64,000 nucleotides of DNA from Sipunculus nudus (Eukaryota > Annelida > Sipuncula > Golfingiida > Sipunculidae), in assembly GCA_026874595.1 (NCBI GenBank), contig CM049309.1, positions 38,643,079 to 38,707,078 of the forward strand. The letters run 5' to 3'. The notes under the pieces were generated by a model. It had not been told where the DNA came from. It saw nothing but the letters and a program-made list of their open reading frames with translations, and ran no database searches. How positions within the stretch are numbered: position 1 is the first letter of the stretch; the number at the start of each line of letters is the position of its first letter. Made by a program: the position numbers and the translations under genes. Below are positions 24,001 through 34,589 of this stretch, piece by piece.

Positions 24001-24400
24001 TGGGAGAGAAGCGAGGTGTTGAGAGGCAGTTACAAACTGGGGGCCAAGCCCTAAACAGGGGCTCGGCATACCCTCTCCTTTATAGTTAAAATAAAGAATC
24101 TTTTACATCAACTGAGAGACTTGTAAGTTTGTCACCAGTGCATCCTGGACCAGGTAATAATCTGTACACTGGCGAGCATGCCTCTTATCGTACCTGGAAT
24201 CAAATGCAGTAAGTCAAAATATACCTTACAAGCATACCTGTAATAATAGAGTAAAATTCATGTAGAATGTTCGTGCAAAAGTACCTAAGCTGCTCCAGTG
24301 AAAGCCTGTTGTGATCCATCCAGGCAAGAAGAAGCTAACCTGCTGATGTACCCTTAAGAATATAACCAAACAGTAACATAGATCTGATCACTGGCTATGG
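24001..24400 (+). other. Possible transcribed leader upstream of the 24417 ORF
   Basis: The sequence is less AT-biased than its surroundings. It has a donor-like CAG/GTAATA at 24153-24154 after CATCCTGGACCAG, and short polypurine stretches. It could be a leader exon for the short ORF that follows. The evidence is weak. Confidence 0.15.
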
Positions 24401-24416
24401 TTTTCAACTAAATATC

Positions 24417-24617
24417 ATGAGCACTGAGAAAAAGTCACTTGGGAAAGAAGCAACTAGTGATGCCGCTGATGCCAATTTACAAGAGAAGAGCTCGATGCTT
24501 GTGACGCCGCCGCTGATTTGCCTCATGGAACACAGGTCAGAGGAAACAAACCCCAGGACGCGTCGACAGTTATCAGGAGCATGGGAGCCATTCCAAGCCA
24601 TGCAGCAGAACGAATAA
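24417..24617 (+). CDS. Short coding-like ORF, hypothetical
   Basis: A 66-codon frame opens with ATG AGC ACT GAG and stops before ACTATGG. Its composition is protein-like (rich in E, K, S, A, with no low-complexity run) and it is CpG-richer (GACGCCGCCG, GACGCGTCGAC) than its surroundings, unlike the other short frames here. A donor-like ACACAG/GTCAGA at about 24534 could make it the first coding exon of a spliced gene, ending after ...LICLMEH. No domain is recognised. A 65-codon frame on the opposite strand is a shadow. Confidence 0.25.
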   Translation: MSTEKKSLGKEATSDAADANLQEKSSMLVTPPLICLMEHRSEETNPRTRRQLSGAWEPFQAMQQNE

Positions 24618-26160
24618 CTATGGTATCAATAGACTGTATATGCATTTTATATATTCATCTAATAGGAATACTAAAAAAAATTTAAAATAATATGGCAGTT
24701 AAATGTTGTTAAAAAAGTTGGAGTTATATGAATATTCCAAAATTTATACAACTGGTTTATCTTAATTGATAGAATTAGCTAGTATTTTAACCTTTTAAAC
24801 TTATATCTGTCAGGTGTGTATATATTGACATGCAGTGCAATTCAGGATGCAAGTTGTATCTAAAAACTTACATACATTCCTTTTTTTTTTAAAGTCACAC
24901 CTTTTATGGTAAATTTTAGTTTTATTAAGTAAGTGCTTCATAAAGAACTAAGTAAGTCACAGAGTAATGTGATCCATTAACTGGATGTGTTCCGGTTTAT
25001 ATTGCTGGTACGCTGAAGTCTGGAAGTCAAATGAGACGGATATTTATGTTTACCTCCTCCTTTTCTTAAAAAAAATAATCTTGAGATAATTAACTGCATG
25101 GTCGTCAGTTTGATTATATATCAATGTTAAGCGCATATATATAACTTGAATGCATGTGCATCCGAGGAATTTGGATGCATCACTAAGCTAACATATATAC
25201 TAGTATGTCTTATTTGCAAGATGTTCTGGGAAATAACGAGGTATAAGTCTTAAGTCGAGGTAGTGCCCGGCTGCGACTTGATCAATCTCAGTTCATGATA
25301 TCAGTTATTGTATTATCAGTTGAAAATTTTGCTCATTTTGTCTTATGAATGTTCGGCATGGTGATCTAACAGAGATACGTAAGATATACATGCGCATTTG
25401 TGTTATAATAATTGTCATATTCACGTTTAAATCGAAGGCGTGCTTTCTAGGTGGTAGCCAGCACAGACATGTATGGCCAACACTTATAAAATCTACAAGC
25501 ATGGTTGGATCAGGTGTGAACATCCATTGTAGTATATTACTGTGTACACTATATTACTGTGAATAAGCGTAATCAGTTGATACATACAGTCCTTGATACA
25601 CGTGTTACATATTGTATGTGTATATCCTATAGTTTTCAAAATATTCATATGTATTTTTACATTTTAAGTTTATCCTTTATTGTGTGTATTAACGTGTTAC
25701 ACACTTTTGAATAAGATAATATCAGTAGCTTAAAGCTGAACGGTGTGACAATGGTTATATAATTCAACCAATATAAGTCTTACTGTTGACAGTGACAAGT
25801 TGTACACTATAGCTTCAGTTCAACAGCTATATATTTTTATGTAATGTAGGGACGGACCATGCTTTTGAACATCCCATACATGTAAGCAGAAGTTGCAAAT
25901 TTATACATTCCCATCATGATTTTATTTATTTATCTATTTTTGTTTTACTTTGTTAAGTGTGATGAAGATAGGAAACTGTTCAAGTATCCTGTACACGTCT
26001 TATTAATAGTCTGAAAATGTAAAACCTGGTCTATGGGAGTCTTAACCGACCAGGGTAACAGTTATATCTTTTTATATATATATGCATGTGTTTAACAAAT
26101 AATTCACATTGTCATGAATTTACTGTTACTATAGTATACTATATAGTATATGTCTTGCCA
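24618..26160. other. No recognisable feature
   Basis: AT-rich DNA. Overlapping 72-73-codon frames on opposite strands at 25305-25566 look incidental. Confidence 0.5.
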
Positions 26161-26164
26161 TATA

Positions 26165-26665
26165 TTTACCTAGAAAGGATGGATCAGAAATGAGCGTCTT
26201 GTATGGTATTGGCACAGAACAGAATTATTGGTGTTACTGGCGTAACTGTTAGGACGGATCAGAAATGAGCGTCTGGTATGTTTTGTCAGTACAAACCTGC
26301 CTATTCAGTGGTATAGGACAAAATTAGTAAAGTGTTACACTGCTATATATTACCTGGTAAGGACAGATCAGAAATGAGCGTCTGGTATAGTATTTTTTTT
26401 TTTGGTAAGATTCTCTCAGTGTCAACCTGCCTGTTCGGTGGCACAAAACAGAGTTTCAAGTGTATCACTGACATACCTGTTGAAGATGGATCAGAAATGA
26501 GCGTCTAGTATGGTATTAGGCAATTTTGTTTCTAAGTTTTGTCAGTGTGAACTGGCCCTGATCAGTGATATACTACAGAATAAGGGAAGAGTTACAGTGT
26601 CATTTGTTTACCTAATAAGGACGGATCAGAAATGAGCGTCTGGTATGATATTTGGCAATTTTTTT
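26165..26665 (+). repeat. Five-copy array with invariant 18-nt core GATCAGAAATGAGCGTCT
   Basis: The core starts at about 26182, 26257, 26366, 26489 and 26624, and all 18 bases are identical in all five copies. It sits in a broader box of the form ACCTGNTAAGGACG-core-GGTATG. The rest of each 75-135-bp unit is clearly related (TTTGTCAGTGTNAACCTGCC, GTGGCACAAAACAGA-like, GTGTTACACTGNCATA) but strongly diverged, with indels. No inverted repeat, Pol III promoter or coding frame is associated with the core. This is an old minisatellite whose one segment has stayed fixed. Confidence 0.9.
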
Positions 26666-27326
26666 TTCGTCTTATTTTGGTCAATGGGATCATATTTGGG
26701 TGTCTTAAGTATTCCTGTGTGAATATATATGGGACAGACAGAGGTATAAACACCCGTAAGGATATTCATGGGTGTATTATGATGTCATTTAGAGCTTAAA
26801 TGACAGGTTGCAAGTGGATATGTGCAAACGTTATTAGATTATTGAGTATATAGAATGTATTGACGCTTAATGAGTGCAAGAGGTCACATAAATGTGAAAT
26901 ACTCATGCCTAATGTGCTACTGGTCTTATATATTTGAATCATACAATATGAATGCCAGAAATTAGATTGTGCTGTAAAATAATTGATTCAATACATGCTT
27001 GAAAATACAAAGTAAAACACTTGTCACTTATTGACATCATTTATATGAGTGAGGAAAGCATATTTAAGCTGCTCAGAATTCTGTTGAAAGCATCACGTAT
27101 TCTTCTTGATATTCAATATAATAATATATTAGAAATTCTTTTCGAAACTCTGTATTTAAAAAGGAACAAGATTTTGTTTTATATTATTGATGCATGCCCA
27201 CAATAAAGATAGTGAATTTGTCAGTGAATAATTATATAATTGTCAAATTAGGAAGTATAGTCAACCGCTTAATAAAAAATTATGTTTAAATGAAGTATTC
27301 AAGTACACATACATCCATAAAGGTAG
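26666..27326. other. No recognisable feature
   Basis: AT-rich; the frame at 27021-27206 is low-complexity in composition. Confidence 0.5.
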
Positions 27327-27328
27327 TA

Positions 27329-27932
27329 TCTCACTGGACTGCGACAGCTTGCGAAAAGTTGAAGACACGACATTTGCGAGAAAATACGCGAATTAGCGAC
27401 AATTTTCACTTGCAATCACACTGAATCGTATTCACGACATGTTTGCGAACATTGTACGAGTGTTTGGCCCAAAATTCGGCTGGAGCTCGTATACCCGTCG
27501 TGCGAATGTCGTGCGATGTTCACAAGACATTCGCACGACATTTGTGAAATATTCGCACGACCATTCGCGACCAGAATGTCAGATTCTCATTTTTATCTCC
27601 AAATATTCGCAATGTATAGTTGCATAGGTCGCAACCCCCTCTTAAAGTTGTCTCGTAGTTCTCGCAATTCCTGACTCGCAGAAACTGACTTGAGAATAGT
27701 TCGAGACATGTTTGAGACGGGTTTGAGACACAAGCGACGCCTCTGCGACTATTTTGCGAGAAATTTTGTTTCGCGAATTTTTTTAACATGTTCAAAATTT
27801 GTGCGACATGTTAGCGACACTTTGCGAATAACGCGAGAAAATGAGAACCGCCGCGAATGTTTTACGACTCTTTTGAGACTCTCTCGCGAATGAATTCGCA
27901 ATTTGTCGCAAAACTGTCGCAGCCCAATGAGA
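27329..27932. mobile_element. 604-bp non-autonomous DNA transposon with GCGAC-rich ends
   Basis: The left end TCTCACTGGACTGCGACAGC and right end GCGACAGTTTTGCG...CCAATGAGA (read on the opposite strand TCTCATTGGGCTGCGACAGT) form inverted termini of about 30 bp with few mismatches. TA flanks both sides (27327-27328 and 27933-27934), consistent with a TA target duplication. The whole element is studded with GCGA/TCGC/TTCGC words in both orientations, with an internal palindrome around GAATGTCGTGCG / CGCACGACATT (27500-27545). The frames inside (27439-27893) are products of this composition. No transposase is present. Confidence 0.85.
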
Positions 27933-28018
27933 TAAAGTTGAGGAAATTTTAAATTCTTTCTCTGGATTCCTTGGACTGTTTACGTTTATAGCTCTCTGAT
28001 CCTTAATTGTTGAAACCT

Positions 28019-28052
28019 CTCTGTCTGTCCGTCTGTCTGTCTGTCTCTCTCA
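28019..28052. repeat. CTGT/CCGT microsatellite
   Basis: Short run of CTGTCTGTCCGTCTGTCTGT. Confidence 0.9.
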
Positions 28053-28234
28053 TTGATTAAAAAACAAAGGCCTATAGGTCCATGAGGGTGTGGTTATTTC
28101 GAGTTTATTCAGCAGCTGACTAATTAAAATGTAAGAGAAGCTGTTTATATAAACCGGTATAACAACTGGTATAAGAATCAGAGCGGGTCTATATAATACA
28201 AAAACCCCAGTCTCCACACATGCGACAATAGAGC

Positions 28235-28236
<2 letters not shown>

Positions 28237-28300
<64 letters not shown>
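28237..28300. repeat. TA plus GT microsatellite
   Basis: TA units pass into about 17 GT units. The 141-codon minus-strand frame (28050-28475), the longest in the window, depends on this repeat and is not a gene. Confidence 0.95.
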
Positions 28301-28302
<2 letters not shown>

Positions 28303-28304
28303 AC

Positions 28305-28590
28305 AGAACCTACAAACTGAGGACGCGTATATGACAACACACCAACAAAGTGAGGTCCTCTGACAAACTGAGGTCCTAACACCCCGACCTCAGTTTGTCT
28401 TTCACTATGAATGCCTGTCCCTGGCCCTGCACGATCTAAAATTGATCCTGACGAAGGAGATAAGATGTCTTCCATTCACATTTTATCTGTAAGTGTTGTG
28501 TAAATGTGAACATTATTAAGAAAAATGTTGTTTTATGCGAGACCTCGGTTTGAAAAATGTCATACATGTGTGTGTGTGTTCTTGCCATTC
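28305..28590. repeat. Diverged relatives of the 56-58 kb minisatellite
   Basis: ACCAACAAAGTGAGGTCCTC and ACAAACTGAGGTCC (28340-28400) are minus-strand versions of the GAGACCTCACTTTGTTCG unit start. GAGACCTCGGTTTG...GTCATACATGTGTGTGTG (28538-28578) is a plus-strand version of a whole unit (GAGACCTCACTTTGTTCG...GTCATAGTGTGTG). The two orientations lie side by side. Confidence 0.5.
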
Positions 28591-28629
28591 GATGGCGAAA
28601 CTGACCAAAGTTGAAGTCAGCGTCTCACA

Positions 28630-28960
28630 CACATTTGCTCATGCGCATGCGCTGGGCCTTAAGCCCCACCCCCAAATTCAACAGACGCTGCCGCTTGCAA
28701 CACAGTAAGCGGTGTCACTTATCCTTTATAATTTACCTTTTAAAGTTTACATCGCCCATACGTATTTTATGCCTTTTTTGCTGCAGTCAGTGGCAAAACA
28801 GCATTTTGTAGCTGCACAGTTGAACGGGAAAGGGCTCTGAAATTTTCAACAAAAAGTAGATGACCGACGTGTCGACGAATGATTATTGACAAGTTTGTTT
28901 ATTGGCCAATAGGAGGCCCGGAATTCACACGCCGCTTCCAACCTTTTCCATCAAGTCGTT
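28630..28960 (+). promoter_or_regulatory. Promoter-like region: NRF1 site and CCAAT palindrome
   Basis: A perfect NRF1-type TGCGCATGCGC lies at 28642-28652, and ATTGGCCAAT, a CCAAT box in both orientations (NF-Y type), at 28911-28920. CpGs are denser than in the surroundings. Together with the first-exon candidate ending at 29143, this is the best polymerase II promoter candidate in the window. It could also be bidirectional. Confidence 0.4.
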
Positions 28961-29143
28961 ATCAAACATTTCGTAGTATTTCTAAAATTTTCGGCAGATA
29001 CGGTGAATAAAAATTTCTTTGGGCACAAGTCAAAGTGACAACAAGAACCCGGACACGAAAAAAGATGCCGTCTTCTTAAACCGAAAGAACTCGCATACAC
29101 AAAAAAGATCACGTGCACAGATCCGCATGGAAAGCTCAGCTCG
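28961..29143 (+). CDS. Possible first exon (mostly 5' UTR) with strong GTAAGT donor
   Basis: A consensus splice donor, CTCG/GTAAGTC, has its GT at 29144-29145. An ATG at 29127 would give Met-Glu-Ser-Ser-Ala and pass into the intron in phase 2; an earlier ATG at about 29064 opens only a four-codon upstream frame. The exon lies 225-500 bases downstream of the CCAAT/NRF1 elements. No downstream exon could be identified, so the gene is unnamed. The left boundary is arbitrary. Confidence 0.25.
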
Positions 29144-29149
29144 GTAAGT

Positions 29150-29715
29150 CAATTTCATACTGTTTTTTTTTTTGTTTTTGTTTGTTAATATATCCTCACC
29201 GTATCCCTAATATCGGGTCAAACTGGAGGCTAATAGATGCACATATATTGACACAAGTCAGGCATAATTATTTTATCTGGGATTTCGATTACCCTTCCAA
29301 AGCCGGTTGTATATCGGTCTCGCCTTGAGCGATAATAGATCTATCCATTCTTGTCGAAGCATCTATCCTTGTAATGTGGTAAGGTCCATTCCAGGACCCC
29401 TGCCCGCATGAATTTTCGTGATAATTGATTATAAAACTGTCTCGGGTATACGGGGCTGAACTTCAGGGGGCCAAAACAAAAAGAGAACCCACAAATTTTA
29501 TGCAGACCGGAAAAATTTTGGTCCAGTGCGTAATGGACACTCAACAAATGGTAGTTGGTATAGTATAATATAAATTATATATTATAGAAGAATTAGAATA
29601 TAGGCACATGGTAAAACCGAGAAAAAACTCAGAAGTATCCGATGTTCTACCCAGTCCTGAAGTTGTACATTACAAATTTTGTACACCTACAGGACACCAG
29701 GATGTGTTGGTACAG
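29150..29715. other. Possible intron start; no other feature
   Basis: Begins with a T-rich tract after the candidate donor. Nothing else is recognised. Confidence 0.4.
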
Positions 29716-29719
29716 GCGT

Positions 29720-29937
29720 CTGTGCTGCCCCTACTGTTAATCTGGCCTATCAGGGGGCTGCATGCCTGAATGGATGCAGGATGGAGTAGGTAATAAGTGT
29801 GTCTGAGACTAGTGCCAGCTGCAGAGCTTATCTAGTACTGAGTACACAGGGGCCATTTGGTTATACTTTGGCTATTACAGCATTAATGTATTGATTTAAT
29901 GAAGTCATATATACCTATTTTGGAATAAATTTTAATT
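29720..29937 (+). repeat. Left arm of an ~8-kb inverted repeat pair
   Basis: It runs from CTGTGCTG through GGGGGCTGCATGCCTGAATG, TGTCTGAGACTAGTGCCAGC and TTATCTAGTACTGAGTACAC to GAAGTCATATATACC. The same text, diverged, is found in reverse complement at 37580-37770. Homology stops abruptly at the outer edges, just outside CTGTGCTG, while the inner edge fades into AT-rich DNA. Confidence 0.75.
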
Positions 29938-31539
29938 CAATAAATGGATTTTAATCTGTTGATTTGTTAGATAAATAATACCTTAATATAAATTTACTGA
30001 CATTTTTCATTTTAGTGTCATGAAAAATTTCAAAATAACATTTGATAAAATAAATATTTCTATTTATTAATTAATTATATAAAAATAAATAGCCAAAGGT
30101 TTTCATTATCTTTCACTGTTTCATGGTATAAAAATTTTTATGTATAGAGTAAAAATCCTGTCAGGTTTTTATTGCAAGCAGCTAACTCTAAATAAATTCC
30201 CAGACTTATCCCCTAATTTCAGCTGGTTACCAGGGATACATTAACACACAAAACTTAGAGTTGCACCTCATGAATCTCAGCTTAATAACCACCACTTTGA
30301 ATTAGAATAATTAAATATACCAGTTTAACAAAACATTTTTTTTTCATTTTCTAAGTTCACATTCTATTGTAATTTACTTATATTCTGCCCTATAACTGAA
30401 ATTACTGACCCACAAATTAGGTTTACAGTTAACAAACTTTAATAGCTACAAGGGTATTCATGTGTATTGTAGACCAGTTTTGTCAACATAGATGATCATT
30501 TTTTCACCTTCTTACATTTACCTGTAAACTTTTTAAAACCTGTTTACTATGATCTCCTTAGTTTAAAGAATTTTACTATATGGCACAGATGGCATATAAT
30601 ATTAAAAAAAAATATGAATCATGTAATCTCCTATTGTAATTTACAACCTGTTGGGTGCAGGTAAAAATTGCTGAGGTAAAGATGGCCTAAGTAATAATGG
30701 CTGAGGTAAACGTGGATAAGGTACAAATGGCCGAGGTAAAAATCAATGACTTAATGAAAAATAACAGGTATCAGGAGTAAATTTTGATTTTTTAAATTTA
30801 AAACATCACAATTCAGCTGCAAACTTTATGTGGTGGACACACATTGTAGATTGGACTTTTCAGACAAAGACATTTCAGCCAGGTTATTATTATAGGATTC
30901 CCCATAAAGGGGGCTGATAATAGATTTTTTTTCATAAATGAATCATTTCAAAACTATACATCTTGTAACTGTTTATCAAATTACAACTTTTTAAAGCTCA
31001 GTATTATAACTGTAACCAAGCAGTTACACATGGAAATAAAAACACATGAAGGAAAATTAAAAGTTCATTAATAAGATTAATGCAGTCAATTTCAAATTAA
31101 AATCTCATAAACATTTCAGTACAGCATAAGTTACCTTTGATATCTATTCCACTTTATCTTATAAATGGGGTTCAAACAAAAGTTCCAATGATCAACATTT
31201 ATTCAATATCTACTTTCTCACTAATCACCAATAACTCCAAATCTTCTCATACATAACATGAAGGCAGCATGACCATATGTTGACAGTATAACTTATTCCA
31301 TAACCATAAAGTGACTCAGATGCTCCATCCAAGGGAATTATAGAGCATTGTGTATTGCAAAATGAACACAATAAATCAATAGTGTGTACACTCAAAGTGC
31401 ATTCACCCATATAAAGTACAACAAATAATTTTCTGTTACAAAGTATGATGGTATGTATTTCAATGTACAACAAACTTTTAATGTAGATTTTGTGATATAT
31501 TAAATTCCAAATTTAATCCCGCTACCCGTTAATTTCCAT
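29938..31539. other. AT-rich DNA with one short tandem patch
   Basis: Only 30664-30745 is notable. It repeats a TGGC(C/T)GAGGTAAA word about five times (GCTGAGGTAAA, GCCTAAGTAATAA, GCTGAGGTAAA, GATAAGGTACAA, GCCGAGGTAAA) at about 18-base spacing. Confidence 0.5.
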
Positions 31540-31639
31540 ATAGCCAATTCTGCCATGGCCATTTTGAGCGAACCTGTGAGCTTATGCAATGGTGTGGTGT
31601 CATCTGTATGTTAACCCATACTATCTTGAAAACGGCAGC

Positions 31640-32050
31640 ATCTAGTATCACTAAATCACTACAGTTGTTTAGATGACTAATTTTTCCATAAAATATAGTG
31701 ATACCAGAAATTAAGTCAGTATTATTTAATTTAAAAAAGTTATGGGCCAAAACATAATGGATTTTGTAGAAAAATCAGGAAAGATATTTGGTCACTTAAG
31801 ACCAAAAGTGTTAAAGGTAGGGACTTTTTTTCAGTAATACAACTTTAATTAATCAAAATTTAATTGTATACAAAAAATTAGATCAAAATCTGTTAAATTT
31901 TTTTTTAAACATTGGCAAAAATATAAAATTGGTACCTTAAATTTTGCCCAAGTTTGACCATGGCACATTTTTGTTCCTGTAACTGCTGTGGATTTAATTT
32001 TCAAAGCATGTTTTTGTTAGCATTTCAACTGTTAACTAAAAAAATTTGAA
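31640..32050 (+). repeat. Diverged third relative of the 38-42 kb element interior
   Basis: It shares ACCAGAAATTAAGTC, TTATGGGCCAAAACATAATGG, AAAATCAGGAAA, ACCTTAAATTTTGCCCAA, TTTGACCATGGCAC and GATTTAATTTTCA, in the same order and orientation, with 38360-38670 and 41280-41590. It has neither the AGCTCAGCTGA start nor the poly-C segment. Confidence 0.7.
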
Positions 32051-32379
32051 ACCAGTTGATCAAAAACTGTAGATTTTATTCAAGTTTTCAAGCACCATGT
32101 CACATATTGTTTACATCAATCTAGTGTTATGCACTATGCACATTGGTTTCTTCAGTGTCTGAAGACTGCTGATGCCACCAGTATTTTTCTATTTTTGATG
32201 CATGTTTTCCTTTATTTTAAGACTGCCAAATTTTTTTTTATACTATCAGATTTCGCAAATTTGGTTTCTTGAAACCTTGTGTGTTTATTAGGGCCCTGCT
32301 TGAATAAGCAGATGCGTTATGTTATTCATCCTGTCCATCTGTTAGTCTTTCTGTAAGTCCACCAAATTTGTTTCCTGGT

Positions 32380-32945
32380 GATAACTCCAATTTCGATTGA
32401 CATGTGGATTTCAAATGTGACTTATATGTGGCCCACCTCTAATGCAGGAACTCTATTGAGGTCATAAGGTCAAAGTTCAAGGTCACAGGACCCACTTAAA
32501 TATAGAGAGATTGTGGATGCATTTTAAGCCAAACATTTAATCCCAAACCTTCCAACTTGCACATGTTGCTGACCTGCCAATAGGGGAAGAATCAGACTGA
32601 TTTTTGAGTTACAAGGTCAAATGTCAAGGTTACAAGGACCATCTTTCCACATATATGTTTTCAGATGTTAATACCAGTTATTTTTTTAAATTTTGGTTTC
32701 AGTCTTGATTTCTATATGGCCCACCACAAAAGTAAGAACCCTTTTGATTCCGGGGGCATGAGGTCAAAGATCAAGGCCACAGGACCCTCTTCTTTGAAAA
32801 GGTTGTGGATGTATTTTAAGCCAAACTTTACAACCGAAACTTTCCATCTTTCAGATATTTCTCAACTGTAAAAAGTGGAAGAAACTTATGGATTTGGGCA
32901 GTCGCATGGTCAAAGGTCGAGGCCATGGGGCCCATGCATTCACAA
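32380..32945 (+). repeat. Two-module tandem (~295-bp period) with AGGTCAAAGTTCA motifs
   Basis: Half-units of about 148 bp alternate. AAGGTCAAAGTTCAAGGTCA (about 32466-32485) and GAGGTCAAAGATCAAGGCCA (about 32760-32779) are equivalent positions about 295 bases apart. Intermediate boxes lie at about 32614 (AAGGTCAAATGTCAAGG) and about 32910 (ATGGTCAAAGGTCGAGG). Shared anchors are GTGGATG(C/T)ATTTTAAGCCAAAC and TGGCCCACC. AGGTCAAAGTTCA is a DR1-type nuclear-receptor element overlapping TCAAGGTCA. No function can be read from sequence alone. Confidence 0.7.
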
Positions 32946-33064
32946 TGGCTGATAACTCAAGTTTGAGTATTCAACAGGCAAAATTTAAATCTCAGAAATG
33001 GCTGTATCTACCATCACCAAATGTTATGCCAATGTTGGTCACATAGGTCATATCTGAAATTGAG

Positions 33065-33660
33065 GAATTGGTGGCGCCACCTGCATCGGCCTTTTTTGTA
33101 CAGGGTTATCAGTGCCTGTATCACACTGAGGGCTACAAAAACTTCTTCTCTGAAACCATATGGCCAAAATGTTTAATATCGCACAGAAATGATCCTAGGG
33201 TAGTGCTTTCTTAAGTTTGTTCAAATGGTCTCAGTTCAGTGACTTTTGGCTGAGTTATGGGAAGCTGAATTTAGTCATATGCCATAACAGCCCATTTTAG
33301 CTCAGTGGCTTCAAAAATCTTCTTCTCAAAAACCACTGGGCCAAATTCTAAAATCTCACACATTTATTATCCTAAGATGTTGATAATTCAAGTTTATTCA
33401 AATGGTTTTGTTTCAGTGATTTTTGGCTGAGTTATGGGAACCTTAACCATTTTGCAGTATTTTCCCATATGAGTTATAAACCTGCAAAACATTTTTTGAC
33501 TGAAGCCACTGAAACCAGTTTGTTAAATATTTTACAAGAATAATTCCTACAATAATTCTTATAATAATTGTCATTAATGGTTCCACATGAATGATTTTTG
33601 GCTGAATTATGGAGATTGAATTGAGTCATTTTACCATATATGTTAGCTGTGTGATGCTGT
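33065..33660 (+). repeat. 176-bp tandem module following a GGTGGCGCCACC box
   Basis: The palindrome GGTGGCGCCACC (33070-33081) leads into units beginning GGCTACAAAAACTTCTTCTC (33131) and GGCTTCAAAAATCTTCTTCT (33307), a 176-base period. Each ends CAGTGA(C/T)TTTTGGCTGAG(T)TATGGGAA. A third, more decayed unit ends near 33612 (ATTTTTGGCTGAATTATGGAG). Confidence 0.7.
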
Positions 33661-34139
33661 TACATCTAGCATGGCACCAGTTTATCAGCATCTATTTAGA
33701 CATTTAGATTTCAGGTTATCTTTGGTTAATATTGACAAGAAATTTTTTTTTAAAGTAAAGTTATGATTTAAGTTATTCATCATACCAGGCAATGTTACAA
33801 TCATGGATATTTAGCTCTCTGTGGCTATATAAAGACAACTGTACGTGGATAATAAATTATTGGTATCCCTACTCAACTTAATTCAAGAATTTGCCATCAA
33901 TACATATCTGTATTTTAATTTTGCATTCAGTATGCATCTGTAATAATTTTACATATATTCCTGATATCTTTTTATAAAAAGTCAGCTGAAAAGCATTTTG
34001 TATTGGGAAAATAAATTTCAAAGTTCTTTCAAATAGGGACCACTTTTCTGTTTAGATGGCAGCACTTGGTTTTCCATAGGCAGATTGCCAGTGCCTTGAT
34101 GTTGGCCGTTAACCAAGATGATGTCAGCTCTATAAATAG

Positions 34140-34430
34140 TTTTGGCACAGTGCAAAAGAAGAGGTGCAGCCAGGTATAAGTCAAGAGTTCACTCAGTGCA
34201 GTAGCTGCATTCTATTTATATAGCTTTGGCAGACTGCTCACTGCATCATATTTTGCACCAAAGTTCAGCTTGAATCTATTTATAGCTCTCGCAGACTGCC
34301 AACTGTGTCAGATTATGCAACAGGTCAAGAGTTCACTCAGTGCAGCCAGGTACAGGTCAAAAGTTCACTCAGTGTAGACAGGTGCAGGTCAAGAGCTCAC
34401 TCAGTGCAGTAGCTTGAGGCAGCAGTTTGT
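34140..34430 (+). repeat. Minisatellite with GGTCAAGAGTTCACTCAGTG
   Basis: The word GTCAAGAGTTCACTCAGTGCAG or a close variant occurs near 34179, 34323, 34357 and 34387. Longer-range duplications of CAGACTGC(T/C)(C/A)ACTG with TATTTATA-(T)AGCT boxes lie between. The spacing of the last three is 30-35 bases. Confidence 0.7.
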
Positions 34431-34589
34431 CACAGGTCACTTGGGGGCAACTGCCTTACTCCCCTAAGCCTTGTCAGCCCAGTGCATCAAGCTCTGGGGA
34501 AGTTTGATATATTGGACTGATATTTTGACCTGTCTATGAGTCTTTGATGGTATTCTCATTTACAAGATAGGGTGTCACCTACATTTACT

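Noticed and set aside
26165-26665. CRISPR-like array (short invariant repeat with spacers)
   Set aside because: This is eukaryotic DNA, the spacers are related to each other, and spacing is 75-135 bases and irregular.
28050-28475. Longest open frame in the window (141 codons, minus strand)
   Set aside because: It runs through a GT/TA microsatellite and satellite-like repeats, and has no domain or codon bias.
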